From Gammaproteobacteria bacterium UBA2168 (lineage in GTDB: Bacteria > Pseudomonadota > Gammaproteobacteria > Pseudomonadales > Azotimanducaceae): a stretch of 41,200 nucleotides of DNA. The notes below the pieces were generated by a model that worked only from the letters and a program-made list of their open reading frames with translations, made no database searches and was not told the DNA's origin. Shown piece after piece: positions 1 through 9,087 of this stretch. Numbering within the stretch: position 1 is the stretch's first letter; the number at the start of each line of letters is the position of its first letter. A program made the position numbers and the translations under genes. The DNA lies in NCBI GenBank assembly GCA_002327525.1, contig DCWG01000059.1, forward strand, positions 1-41,200. Reading direction: 5' to 3'.

Positions 1-39
1 CACCTTCGATGAACGAAAGCTCGCGTACTGACAATGTAG

Positions 40-646
40 GACTGGCTCGAACTCGACGCTAAGATCGCCTTGGTCACCGGTGGTTCCCGTGGCATCGGCC
101 GGGGTATTGCCGAGGTTATGGGCCAACTGGGTTCACGGGCGGCCGAGACCGGTGGGGTGGCACTGTCGTTGGACGTCACGGACCCCAACAGTGTCGATGC
201 AAGCATTGTGAGCATTACCCGTGACCTCAGCGGTCTCGACATCCTGGTCAACAACGCCGGGGTTTACCGTGACCACGGTGGTCCCATCGTCGATCTCGAA
301 CCCAAGGTGTGGCGTTAGCTATGACGCGTCGAAAGCGGCCGTGGTACAGTTCACCCGCGCCCTGGCCCTGGAGTTGGCGCCTCACGGCATCAACATCAAC
401 GCCGTTGCGCCTGGCGCGACCTGGGTAGAGCAAGGTGCGGCGCCGCCGTTGACCGGGGTTGGAGCGGCTGCCGCCGTCGGTGAGCCATTGGCTGACACGG
501 TGGTGAATCGAATCGCTCAAATTTCCCTGGCGCGGTGGAGCAGGCCGAATGAGATTGGGCGGGCGGTCGCGTTCTTGGTATCGGCCATGTCCGACTAGGT
601 TACCGGAACTTGCGTGCCGGTGGATGGAGGCCGGTTGCTTTTGTAG
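40..646 (+). pseudogene. Decayed short-chain dehydrogenase/reductase (SDR)
   Basis: The reading begins with a Rossmann nucleotide-binding stretch (VTGGSRGIGRG, from about 73) and an NNAG motif, so the parent was an NAD(P)-dependent SDR. After LEPKVWR the frame stops at 316-318. The homology resumes in another frame with the catalytic YDASK motif (about 330), so roughly 70 residues between NNAG and YxxxK are missing. A second gap lies between MGQLG and the GGVALSLDVTD strand. Near the end the codon expected to be Tyr is TAG (596-598), yet the reading continues as VTGTCVPVDGG, the usual SDR C-terminus, to a stop at 644-646. A stop (37-39) also follows an ATG at 34. Two deletions, a frameshift and an amber codon make this clearly non-functional. 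Confidence 0.88.
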
Positions 647-712
647 GAGCAGCCTCGTGGGCTAGTTGATCGCGACCCGAGAGGGCGCCGTGAGTAGTGG
701 TGGAGTAATGCG

Positions 713-1636
713 ATGAGAATCGGGCTCGGCTTTGAACTGGATAGCGGTGACGATGCACACGAGGCCTGGCACGCCGTGCTCGGTGAGATTCAACGCGCTG
801 ATGCACTTGGCTACGACAGCGTCTGGCTGGAAGAGGGCCGTGAGGCGGGAGCGTCTTGCCCGGCGCCGACGCTGGTCTTGACACATGCGGCGTGCAAGAC
901 GAAGAGTATTCAACTGCGTCCGGCCGCACGTCGTGTGGACCGCACCCATCCGGTGCGTCTGGCCGAAGAGATTGCGGTGCTCGATATGTTCTCACGCGGA
1001 CGTGCCGGTGTTGCTTTTGCAAGTGCTCACCGTCAAGGGGTACCCCCACAACAGCTCCACGAGACAATCGATTTCGTCCGTGCGGCCTGGGCGGGCGATG
1101 CGCTGAGGTTCCGGGGTGAATTCGTTCGGTTTCCGTCGCACACGCCGGATGAGGCGCCAGTGGGTGTAAGTCACCCGGCGGCTGAGGGCGAGTTGGTGCC
1201 GCAGTGGGATTGGGGGGGCGTGATGCCCGACTTTCTGGCGGTCACGCCGAAACCATATGCCAGCCGGCCACCTACCTACGTGGAGATTGCAGACGATGCA
1301 ACGCTGGAATGGGCGGCAAGGCACGGGATCTCACCCCTCGTCACGGCCAAGGTGCCTACTGCCGAGGCAGTGGAGCGTTTCTCGCGATACTGGCGGATTG
1401 CCGCGGAGGCCGGGCGGTCGAGCGCCGAGGTGGAAGCAGTGCTCGCGCGTCGGATCGCTCTGGATGGCGAAGGCAATGAGTATGCGCTGGGCGGCAGCGC
1501 GACCGATCTTGCCACGAGTATCAGTGCGTTGAGAGCGGCGAGTGCCATCTCCCACTTGGTATGGGTGCGCGATGCCGGGGATGAGGGGCAGTTGTTGCAG
1601 TTTGCATCTGAAGTGCAGCCCGTGCTTCAAGCATAG
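713..1636 (+). CDS. Luciferase-like (LLM class) flavin-dependent oxidoreductase
   Basis: This 307-residue protein has the pattern of the bacterial luciferase / F420-dependent oxidoreductase TIM-barrel family. It opens with a beta-strand (MRIGLGFEL), then an ADALGYDSVWLEEG segment typical of the second strand, and RPAARRVDRTHPVRLAEEIAVLDMFSRGRAGVAFA, the family's 'hP..lAeeia.lD.lS.GR' signature. Such enzymes use FMNH2 or F420H2 to oxidise or reduce organic substrates in the cytoplasm. The ATG at 713 follows a purine-rich GGAG at a usable distance. The gene lies 22 bases upstream of a second LLM gene, suggesting co-transcription. The cofactor (FMN or F420) and substrate cannot be told from sequence. 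Confidence 0.8.
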   Translation: MRIGLGFELDSGDDAHEAWHAVLGEIQRADALGYDSVWLEEGREAGASCPAPTLVLTHAACKTKSIQLRPAARRVDRTHPVRLAEEIAVLDMFSRGRAGVAFASAHRQGVPPQQLHETIDFVRAAWAGDALRFRGEFVRFPSHTPDEAPVGVSHPAAEGELVPQWDWGGVMPDFLAVTPKPYASRPPTYVEIADDATLEWAARHGISPLVTAKVPTAEAVERFSRYWRIAAEAGRSSAEVEAVLARRIALDGEGNEYALGGSATDLATSISALRAASAISHLVWVRDAGDEGQLLQFASEVQPVLQA

Positions 1637-1658
1637 ATCCAATCGGAGGGGATGCCCT

Positions 1659-2648
1659 ATGGAATTCTGGACAGGCGGTGGTATGGCGAAAAACCGGTTG
1701 ATGCCAAACGCACTCGCGAACACCTACGATAGCTACGTTCGTGGTGCCGAGCAGGCCGAGAAACTCGGTTTCGACGGCTTCAGCGCCTCCGAGCATCATT
1801 TCATGTACGACGCTTTTCAGCCATTTCCGCTCCAAGCGTTAGCGGCTGCAGCGGCAGTCACCTCAAAAATTCGACTCGTGACGGGCGTGATGCTGCTGAC
1901 CCTCTACGATCCTCTCGAGGCCGCTGAATATGTGGCGACGGTAGACGTGCTTTCCGGCGGTAGGCTGACACTGGGTTTGGGCATGGGCTATCGGCCGATG
2001 GAGTTCGATGGGCTTTCGCTCGCGAAAAAAACCCGTGGCGCTCGGCTCACCGAGGGAATCGAGATTCTCCGTCTGGCTACGAGCCAGGAGACATTCAGCT
2101 ACGAAGGTAAACACTATCGTTACAAGGACACGGGATTGAGGCTTGGTTCGGTACAAAAGCCCGTGGATCTGTGGTTTGGCAGCGGCCCGTCCATACATGG
2201 GGCGAGGCGCGCGGGCAGCCGTGGCTTTAGCTATTGGCTGGCGAACACGCCGTTCGAGAACGCCAAGACAAACGTGGAGGCCTATCGTGCCGCTGGTCGC
2301 GAGGCCGGCTGGCCGGAAGAGTCGCTGCGCTTTGCCGTATTCAAGGATCTATGTATCGGCCGCACGTTGGCGGAGGCTGAGGAGCGGCGCGAGTATGCGT
2401 TGAAGTCCTTCTATGACGAGCACATCCTCGGTTATGGCTATCTGGTCGATGAAAACGGCAATCACCTATACAACCCCAGTCGCGACCACCCGATTTATCA
2501 GCGCTTCGTCAACAGTCTGTTCTGCGGCACGGCGGAGATGGTGATCGAGGAGATCAAGCGCTACGAGGATCTCGGCGCGGAGGCGATGTCGGTGTCGACC
2601 ATTCAACGGGAAGTGTTCGTCAACGAGGTAATGCCGGCGTTCCGGTGA
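1659..2648 (+). CDS. Luciferase-like (LLM class) flavin-dependent oxidoreductase
   Basis: A 329-residue LLM-family protein. It carries the FDGFSASEHHF segment (the common 'EHH' of this family), TGVMLLTLYDPLEAAEYVATVDVLSGGRLTLGLGMGY, which is the strongest family signature, and a closing GTAEMVIEEIKRYEDLGAEAMSV helix-strand typical of the C-terminus. I chose the ATG at 1659 because GGAGGGG lies just upstream (about 1645-1651); a longer reading frame from 1542 would run into the preceding gene. It is predicted to be a cytoplasmic FMN- or F420-dependent oxidoreductase. It follows the first LLM gene by 22 bases but is quite divergent from it, so the pair may be two components or two separate enzymes. 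Confidence 0.85.
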   Translation: MEFWTGGGMAKNRLMPNALANTYDSYVRGAEQAEKLGFDGFSASEHHFMYDAFQPFPLQALAAAAAVTSKIRLVTGVMLLTLYDPLEAAEYVATVDVLSGGRLTLGLGMGYRPMEFDGLSLAKKTRGARLTEGIEILRLATSQETFSYEGKHYRYKDTGLRLGSVQKPVDLWFGSGPSIHGARRAGSRGFSYWLANTPFENAKTNVEAYRAAGREAGWPEESLRFAVFKDLCIGRTLAEAEERREYALKSFYDEHILGYGYLVDENGNHLYNPSRDHPIYQRFVNSLFCGTAEMVIEEIKRYEDLGAEAMSVSTIQREVFVNEVMPAFR

Positions 2649-2866
2649 CACGGTTTGTGTATGAACCTTGGCCAGACATAAATGCGCGACGAGCCAAAAG
2701 TGTTGTGCGACGTAGATTGTGTCTAATCGAGGTTAACTTTCGGTGGTGTAAAATGAGGGCTGTTTGCATGATAAATATCGAACAGGTCCCAAAAAACTGG
2801 TATCAGAGGCGCGTTGGTCGGCGTTGAGTTGCTCGACCAGCCACCCGGGTGTGGGAGGAAAAGCCA
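2649..2866 (+). promoter_or_regulatory. Leader region of the first molybdenum enzyme operon
   Basis: This 218-base gap precedes the alpha subunit gene. TAAAAT at 2749-2754 could be a -10 box, but I see no convincing -35 at 16-18 bases upstream. TGGTCG (2815-2820) and CGACCA (2834-2839) form a 6-base inverted repeat in the presumed leader. A strong Shine-Dalgarno GGAGG (2854-2858) sits 8 bases before the TTG start at 2867. None of the TGTAAC-type palindromes found elsewhere in the window was seen here. Confidence 0.3.
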
Positions 2867-5611
2867 TTGGAGCAAGTGACTCGTCGGAAATTTCTGATCG
2901 CAACGTCAACGACGACTGCGTTAGCTCTCAATCGATTGGCGTGGAGTGCCCCAGCGGCGACCGGTGCCGTCGGCGGTGCCAAGGTCGATTACGAGAGCTG
3001 GGAGGACATCTACCGCAATGCCTGGAGCTGGGACAAGATCGTTCACAGCAGCCACAATTGCAACTGCAACGCCGCCTGTTCGTGGAAGATCTACGTCAAG
3101 AACGGCATCGTCTGGCGTGAAGAGCAGACGGCGGCGTACGAACAGACCGTCGATGGGCTGCCCGACTTCAACCCTCTAGGGTGCCAGAAGGGGGCTGCGT
3201 ACAGCCACGAGATGTACAGACCATCCCGCGTTCAGCATCCGTTGAAGCGCGTGGGCGAGCGCGGCTCGGGCCAGTGGAAACGCATCTCCTGGGAGCAGGC
3301 CATCGACGAGATCGGCACGCAACTCACTGAAGTTGTTAGAGACGACGGTTCCGACACCGTCGTTGCATTTACTGCTACGCAGGGGACCGTAGGGAGAGAT
3401 CGGTTCGTTGACCTGATCGGCGGGGTACTGCTTGAGCCCTTCGGGGAAATTGGTGACTCCTTCACGGGGACCATGATCACTGCCGGCCACCAGTGTTACG
3501 ATGGTGGCAGCGACACACGAATGTACTCCAAGTGCATCATCCTATGGGTGTACAACCCCAACGTGACGCGCATTCCTACGGCGCACCACCTCAACGAAGC
3601 GCGTTACAACGGTGCCAAGGTCATTTCCATCTCGCCCGATCAGAATCCCACTCACGTCCACGCGGACCTGTGGGTGAACCCAAAGATCGGCACCGATACG
3701 GCGCTGGCCATGGCGATGGCGCACATCATTGTGCGCGACGGCCTGATCGACGAAGCCCACATCAAGGAGCAAAGTGACCTGGTGTTCCTGGTTCGCGAGG
3801 ACACCCACAAGTTCCTGCGCGCCGAGGACATGGAACAAGGCGGCAGCGACCAGGTTTTCTACGTCTGGGATCAGCGCAGTGGGGCACCGGCCCAGCCGCC
3901 GGGCTGCATGGGCTCGGCAGACAAGACGCTCAAGCTTGGGAACTTAGACCCGGCGCTCAGTGGGCGCTGGGACGTGCGCCTCGCCGATGGTTCGACGGTG
4001 AGCGTGCGAACAGTCTTCGACCGGCTCAAGGATGTGTTGGCGCAGCACACGCCGGAATTTGCCGAAAGTGTCACGGGGGTGGGTACCCAAGCCATCGAGC
4101 GACTGACCCGCGAATATGCCACTGCCAAACCGGCGCTGATTCAGATCGGCTGGGGCATCGGCAAGCTGTACCACTCGGATCTGCTGCAGCGGGCCATCTA
4201 TCTGCTGGCGGTGCTCACCGGAAACATCGGCAAGCTGGGTGGCGGCTTCTGGAACGGGGGCATTCTGATCAACGAAGGTAGCGCCTATACGCCCATTCCT
4301 GGAACGACAGGTTCTCGAGGTGGCCCGGGCGCGCCGTGGCTATACGTGCATGGTGGGTTGCGTGAACAGGAGAGCCGCTGGGTGCCAACACCTGGAGAAA
4401 AGTCCGGCGACGACTACATCATGGAGGCCATCGACAACGGCTGGATGCCGGTGTATCCGCCGCCCGGGAAGGACCCCCGCGTGCTCATCGAGTGCGGTTC
4501 CAATCTGCTGCGCAGGACCCGCGGTGCCAACGTCGTGAGGGAAAACCTCTGGCCCAAGCTGAAGTTGGTGGTGACCATCGACTTCAACATGAGCTCCTCG
4601 GCGAGGCAGTCCGACTATGTCCTACCGGCGGCCGGCTATTATGAGACCGAAGGCCTGAAGTACCAGGACACGAAGATCCCGTACATCACCATCAAGAGCA
4701 AGGCCGTGGAACCGGTCGGTGAGTCGCGCAACGAGTGGGCCACCTTCGCGTTGCTGGCGAAGAAGATCCAGGAACTGGCGCCGAAGTTGGGTGCCAAGCC
4801 GTACTTCGACGATGTGCTCGGTGTCGAGCGTGATCCCGCCAAACTCTACGACGAATTCACGGAAGACGGCAAATTTCCGGAAGACGCCGACGAACGCGAG
4901 CAGCTCCGCCGTATGATGAGCCGAACCAAGCTCTTCCAAGACGTGACTCTTGAGGAACTGGAAGCCAAAGGCCAGATGCCATGGCCCAATGAAGGGTTCA
5001 AATTACCTGTGGGCGGATCACTTGGGCCCACCAGCGACTATGAGCCGGGCAAACCGTACACGCCGGCGACAGACTTCACGGAAAAGAAACAGCCGTGGTT
5101 CACGCTCACCGGTCGTCAGCAGTTCTACATCGACCACGACTGGTTTCTGGAGTTTGGTGAGGAGTTACCCGTCTATCGCGAACCACCCAAGATGGGAGGC
5201 GACTATCCGCTGCGGATGAGCTGTGGCCACGCGCGTTGGGGCATCCACTCGTGGTTGCGCGACAACGCCTTGATGCTGCGTCTGCAGCGCGGGGAGCCCA
5301 TTATCTACATCAGCGCGGAGGATGCGGCGAGCCGCAAGATTGAAGACAACGAGCTGGTGGAGATGTTCAACGACGTGGGCACCTGCAAGGTGCGGGTCAT
5401 GGTAACCCCGACGATACAGCCCGGCATGATCCATCTCTACCACGCCTGGGAGCAGTTTCAGTTCCGCGAGGGCAGCCACAACGATGTTTACGCCTCGCAG
5501 CTGAAACCGCTGAACATGGTGGGGAACTACGGACAGCTCCACTACAAATCAGGGTACTACCAGCCCAACAACGTCGATAAAGGCGCAACCATCGATGTGA
5601 GAAAGATATGA
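2867..5611 (+). CDS. Type II DMSO-reductase family molybdenum alpha subunit, Tat-exported
   Basis: This 914-residue protein is the catalytic subunit of an ethylbenzene-/steroid-C25-dehydrogenase-like enzyme. A twin-arginine signal (TRRKFL, RR at 6-7, hydrophobic stretch, AxA near 28-30) predicts periplasmic export. The FS0 iron-sulfur ligands are H63-x3-C67-x3-C71-x34-C106, the His-plus-three-Cys pattern of NarG-type enzymes. The region YDGGSDTRMYSKCIILW places Asp216 (or Asp212) where type II enzymes bind molybdenum through Asp. Late motifs include LTGRQQFYIDHDWF and GHARWGIHSWLRDN. The TTG start at 2867 is preferred because GGAGG sits 8 bases upstream; a GTG at 2849 would overlap that site. 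It overlaps the gamma gene by 4 bases. Such enzymes hydroxylate C-H bonds with water; substrate unknown. Confidence 0.93.
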   Translation: MEQVTRRKFLIATSTTTALALNRLAWSAPAATGAVGGAKVDYESWEDIYRNAWSWDKIVHSSHNCNCNAACSWKIYVKNGIVWREEQTAAYEQTVDGLPDFNPLGCQKGAAYSHEMYRPSRVQHPLKRVGERGSGQWKRISWEQAIDEIGTQLTEVVRDDGSDTVVAFTATQGTVGRDRFVDLIGGVLLEPFGEIGDSFTGTMITAGHQCYDGGSDTRMYSKCIILWVYNPNVTRIPTAHHLNEARYNGAKVISISPDQNPTHVHADLWVNPKIGTDTALAMAMAHIIVRDGLIDEAHIKEQSDLVFLVREDTHKFLRAEDMEQGGSDQVFYVWDQRSGAPAQPPGCMGSADKTLKLGNLDPALSGRWDVRLADGSTVSVRTVFDRLKDVLAQHTPEFAESVTGVGTQAIERLTREYATAKPALIQIGWGIGKLYHSDLLQRAIYLLAVLTGNIGKLGGGFWNGGILINEGSAYTPIPGTTGSRGGPGAPWLYVHGGLREQESRWVPTPGEKSGDDYIMEAIDNGWMPVYPPPGKDPRVLIECGSNLLRRTRGANVVRENLWPKLKLVVTIDFNMSSSARQSDYVLPAAGYYETEGLKYQDTKIPYITIKSKAVEPVGESRNEWATFALLAKKIQELAPKLGAKPYFDDVLGVERDPAKLYDEFTEDGKFPEDADEREQLRRMMSRTKLFQDVTLEELEAKGQMPWPNEGFKLPVGGSLGPTSDYEPGKPYTPATDFTEKKQPWFTLTGRQQFYIDHDWFLEFGEELPVYREPPKMGGDYPLRMSCGHARWGIHSWLRDNALMLRLQRGEPIIYISAEDAASRKIEDNELVEMFNDVGTCKVRVMVTPTIQPGMIHLYHAWEQFQFREGSHNDVYASQLKPLNMVGNYGQLHYKSGYYQPNNVDKGATIDVRKI

Positions 5612-6273
5612 AAGCACACTATCTCGCAAAGCTAGATTTAGACGCAGCCCTCGATCCCCAGGCTAAGCTGTGGCAAGACGTCGGGGCGACGTCGCTGAAG
5701 CTCGATGGCACGCCGCTGGGGCTGCAACCCACCGGGGCTATTCGAGCGGCGTGGGCGGACAAGCAGATCGGGTTGGTGGACAACGTCGGCGTAAAGGCGG
5801 TTCACGATGGTCAAAACCTCGCCTTTCACCTCGTCTGGAGAGACGCCACCGAGAATCGTAACACGGTCGACAACACATCGTTTCCGGACGCCGCCGCGGT
5901 TTTCCTACCGGCTGCTGCCGGTGCCCCGGTCATCACGATGGGGGCGCCGAATCTTCCGGTCAATGCCTGGTATTGGCGAGCGGACGACCTTCGTGGACAC
6001 CACGTGGTGGCAGAAGGTATCGGCACCACGGACACGATCGACTATAAAACGGTTCGCGCCAGAGGCTTTTGGTCGCAGGACCATTGGCATGTGGTGATTG
6101 CGCGTGCGCTGCGCGTGGATTCACCCAGGGTGGCACAACTCGACGCCAGCATCTCATCGGGATTCTCGGTGGCAATCTGGGACGGCTCGAATGGTGAGCG
6201 AGCCGGCATCAAATCATTTTCCGGCGACTGGCAAGCGCTCAAGCTCGGTGCCGCGCCAGCGGCGAGGACCTAA
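5608..6273 (+). CDS. Heme-b gamma subunit of the type II DMSO-reductase family enzyme (EbdC-like)
   Basis: A 221-residue beta-rich protein resembling the gamma subunit of ethylbenzene dehydrogenase and its relatives, which carries a b-type heme and passes electrons from the beta subunit to an outside acceptor. Family-like features are FPDAAAVFLP, TMGAPNLPVNAWYWRAD and RGFWSQDHWHVVIARAL. Met111 falls in the usual MG context of an axial heme ligand, and Lys147 is a candidate for the second ligand (EbdC uses Met and Lys). There is no Sec or Tat signal at the N-terminus, so it would have to be co-exported with the alpha subunit. The ATG at 5608 overlaps the alpha stop by 4 bases (ATGA), and the beta gene follows after 2 bases, so the three are coupled. 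Confidence 0.85.
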   Translation: MKAHYLAKLDLDAALDPQAKLWQDVGATSLKLDGTPLGLQPTGAIRAAWADKQIGLVDNVGVKAVHDGQNLAFHLVWRDATENRNTVDNTSFPDAAAVFLPAAAGAPVITMGAPNLPVNAWYWRADDLRGHHVVAEGIGTTDTIDYKTVRARGFWSQDHWHVVIARALRVDSPRVAQLDASISSGFSVAIWDGSNGERAGIKSFSGDWQALKLGAAPAART

Positions 6274-6275
6274 CG

Positions 6276-7304
6276 ATGGCCAAAGTAAAACGACAACTCG
6301 CAATGATGATGGACCTAAACAAGTGCATTGGCTGTCAGACATGCACGATAGCCTGCAAACGACTGTGGACGCGGGACGAAGGCATGGACTATATGTGGTG
6401 GAACACCGTCAACACCATGCCCGGCGCGGGGACCCCGCGTGACTGGGAGGAGATGGGGGGCGGTTTCAAGGACGGTGTGGCGCAGGCCGGCCGGCTGCCT
6501 ACACGTCGTGAATTTGGCGAAGCCTGGGAATTCAACTACCAGGAGGTCTTCTATGGCGGCAAGGGCAAGGACACCCACCTGAAGGTGGTTGGCGATGAGC
6601 CGGAGTGGGGGCCGAACTGGGACGAGGACCAGGGCGCGGGCGAGTATCCAAACGCGTACTACTTCTACCTGCCGCGCATCTGTAATCACTGCACGAATGC
6701 GGCGTGTCTGGAAGCCTGCCCGCGCAAAGCCATCGAGAAGCGCGAGGAGGACGGCATCGTCGTGATCAATGAGGACCGCTGTAAAGGCTACCGTTTCTGC
6801 ATGGAGGCGTGTCCTTACAAGAAGATCTACTTCAACCATGCCAAGAACGTGGCGCAGAAGTGCATCTTCTGTTTTCCGAGGGTCGAGCAGAGTGTGGCGC
6901 CAGCCTGTGCGCGTCAGTGTCCAGGGCGTCTGCGATTCGTCGGCTACCGAGACGACGAGGAAGGGCCGATCTGGAAGCTGGTGGAGAAGTGGAAGGTGGC
7001 GCTGCCGCTGCACCCCGAGTATGGCACCGATGCCAACGTCTTTTACGTGCCACCGCTGGCGCCAGCACGCATCGATGAAGATGGCAACTTCGATGAGTCG
7101 CAGCCGCGTATTCCCAATGAGTACCTGATCTCGCTGTTTGGTGAGGAGGTGCTTACGTCGCTGGAGGTATTGAAAGCGGAAATGGCGAAGACGCGGGACG
7201 GCAAGACCTCCGAGCTGATGGACATTCTGATCGCAAGGCATTGGCCGGACATGTTCGGTGATTTCACCCGAGATCCCGCAACCATCAAATGGGTCGAAGC
7301 GTAA
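6276..7304 (+). CDS. Iron-sulfur beta subunit (four-cluster ferredoxin type)
   Basis: This 342-residue electron-transfer subunit has four Cys groups: C17-x2-C20-x2-C23-x3-C27; C136-x2-C139-x4-C144-x3-C148; C169-x2-Y172-x2-C175-x3-C179; and C196-x2-C199-x11-C211-x3-C215. The third group has Tyr where a fourth Cys would be expected. In NarH and EbdB a Trp or Tyr there marks the [3Fe-4S] cluster, so three [4Fe-4S] plus one [3Fe-4S] are predicted. It has no signal peptide and would be carried out by the alpha subunit's Tat signal. The order alpha-gamma-beta is tightly packed. It would relay electrons from the alpha FS0 cluster to the gamma heme. Confidence 0.93.
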   Translation: MAKVKRQLAMMMDLNKCIGCQTCTIACKRLWTRDEGMDYMWWNTVNTMPGAGTPRDWEEMGGGFKDGVAQAGRLPTRREFGEAWEFNYQEVFYGGKGKDTHLKVVGDEPEWGPNWDEDQGAGEYPNAYYFYLPRICNHCTNAACLEACPRKAIEKREEDGIVVINEDRCKGYRFCMEACPYKKIYFNHAKNVAQKCIFCFPRVEQSVAPACARQCPGRLRFVGYRDDEEGPIWKLVEKWKVALPLHPEYGTDANVFYVPPLAPARIDEDGNFDESQPRIPNEYLISLFGEEVLTSLEVLKAEMAKTRDGKTSELMDILIARHWPDMFGDFTRDPATIKWVEA

Positions 7305-9064
7305 CCGCGCCAGAGGTGCCCAACATAGATTGCAGGAGCAACGCCGAGCGGCTCCCGTTAGGCACGAAGATCAGCTACGGTCTGCCAAACATAGCCGGTG
7401 CTGGGATGGGGATTGCCGTCGGCATCCACGTCAACATCTACTACGCCGACGCGGTGCTCTTGCCGCTCGGCTTCATCGCCGCGGCAGTGGCAGCCGCGCG
7501 CTCCATTGATGCGATCACAGATCCCCTCATGGGCTGGATCAGCGATCGAACCCGAACGCGTTGGGGACGCCGCCGCCCTTGGATGTTCGTGAGTGCGCCC
7601 TTAGCGGCAATTGCGCTCGTTGCCCTCTTTTCACCTCCCGAAGGTATGGAGACCCAGGCGGCGGCGGTGTGGTTTGCGGTCAGTTTCGTCTCCTTTTTTC
7701 TGTTCGTCACCATGTATCAGATTCCCCACTACGGGCTCGGGCCTGAGATCACCTCCAACTACAAAGAGCGGTCGAGCCTTTTTGCCTGGCTGGAAGGTGC
7801 GAGCCTGCTGGGCATCATCTGCGCGAGTTACGTTCCGCTGCAACTCGCCAAGGACTCCATGCTCGGCCCGCGCGATGGGTTCCAGGTTTTCGCCGTGGGT
7901 TTCGCACTATTGCTCGTCGCATTCTACTGGAGCCTGTGCGTGCGGGTTCGCGAGCGTCCGGCGTATTCTCAGGGTAAGTCGAATCCGCTGATTCCGGGCA
8001 TTCGCCGCACCATGCGTAACCGGCCCTTCAGGCTTCTCTTGATCAGCTATCTCATCGGCGCAACCACCGCGGGCATCTCGGGGCTATTGTGGCCTTTCTT
8101 CGCAACCTACGTATTGAAGATCGGTCCAGGCGCGCAGGGAATCCTGCTGGCGTCGATTTTCGTGTGGGGCTTCGTATCGTTGCCGTTGTGGGTGAGGTCA
8201 ACTCGTCGCTGGGGAAAGAAATGGAACTACATCGGTGCCCGTGTGGCCGGCGCGGTGTCGGCGATCGGCATGTTTTTCATGCGTGAAGGTGATCTCGTGC
8301 CGGCCGCGATACTCCTTGCCTTGGCCGGCATCGCCTATGGTGGCTATTCCATGCTCGGGCCCTCGATCCAGGCGGACGTGATCGACTATGACGAGCTGCA
8401 TACCGGCAAGCGTCGCGAAGCACAGTACGGTTCACTGTGGGCCATCATGATCAAGTTCGTGCAGATTCCCGGCGCGGCGATTCCGCTCGGCATCATCGCC
8501 AGCTTCGGCTACGTCTCCAATGCGGACCAAACCGAGACGGTGCAACTCGTCATCATGCTGCTGTACTCCCTGGCGCCGGCATCAGCAGCGCTACTCTCGG
8601 TCGGCGTGTTCATATTGTTCCCCATCAATGAGCGTACACACCTTGCCGTGCTCGAAGGCATCGGCAAACACAAACGCGGCGAGTCGGCGATAGATCCACT
8701 CACCGGCGAGCTGTTGGCACCGCCTGATAAAAAGGAAATCGACGAAGACACCGGTTGGTTTCTGGACCACTTCTCGAAAGTCGAGCTGAGTAGGGTTTTA
8801 AGGCAGGGCCGGAAAGCACTCTTGCTCAGCACGGTGCTGTCGAGCGCGGCGTCGCTGGCCATCATGGTGATGGCAACGTGGTTTGCCCTCGAAGGGCTTG
8901 GTGACATGAGCGTTCGCCCGGGTGTGGTGGTCGTCCTCCAGATCTTGTTATCCGGTTTAGCACTTACCGGATTCGTTTATCACGCCGTTCGAGTCAGCGC
9001 TGCCCGCCGCATGAGTGCTCGGCACGTCTCTAACGAGGATATCAGGGTGCATCTGCGAGCCTGA
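7289..9064 (+). CDS. GPH-family (MelB-like) MFS cation symporter
   Basis: A 591-residue polytopic membrane protein with about 12 hydrophobic helices. The segment DAITDPLMGWISDRTRTRWGRRRPW is the diagnostic cytoplasmic loop motif of the glycoside-pentoside-hexuronide:cation symporter family, and IQADVIDYDELHTGKRREAQYGSLWAIMIKFVQ is its second-half counterpart. About 100 extra C-terminal residues contain two more hydrophobic stretches. The ATG at 7289 overlaps the beta gene by 16 bases and has only a weak ribosome site, so expression may depend on coupling. Members of this family also occur in non-sugar catabolic clusters. By context it may take up the substrate of the molybdenum enzyme (inference). 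Confidence 0.85.
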   Translation: MGRSVTAPEVPNIDCRSNAERLPLGTKISYGLPNIAGAGMGIAVGIHVNIYYADAVLLPLGFIAAAVAAARSIDAITDPLMGWISDRTRTRWGRRRPWMFVSAPLAAIALVALFSPPEGMETQAAAVWFAVSFVSFFLFVTMYQIPHYGLGPEITSNYKERSSLFAWLEGASLLGIICASYVPLQLAKDSMLGPRDGFQVFAVGFALLLVAFYWSLCVRVRERPAYSQGKSNPLIPGIRRTMRNRPFRLLLISYLIGATTAGISGLLWPFFATYVLKIGPGAQGILLASIFVWGFVSLPLWVRSTRRWGKKWNYIGARVAGAVSAIGMFFMREGDLVPAAILLALAGIAYGGYSMLGPSIQADVIDYDELHTGKRREAQYGSLWAIMIKFVQIPGAAIPLGIIASFGYVSNADQTETVQLVIMLLYSLAPASAALLSVGVFILFPINERTHLAVLEGIGKHKRGESAIDPLTGELLAPPDKKEIDEDTGWFLDHFSKVELSRVLRQGRKALLLSTVLSSAASLAIMVMATWFALEGLGDMSVRPGVVVVLQILLSGLALTGFVYHAVRVSAARRMSARHVSNEDIRVHLRA

Positions 9065-9087
9065 CCAGTCAAAAGGAGATTGAGGTG

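Noticed and set aside
2815..2839. Inverted repeat before the first alpha gene as a terminator or riboswitch
   Set aside because: The arms are only 6 bases with a 13-base loop, with no T-run and no known riboswitch pattern. It is noted only as part of the leader.
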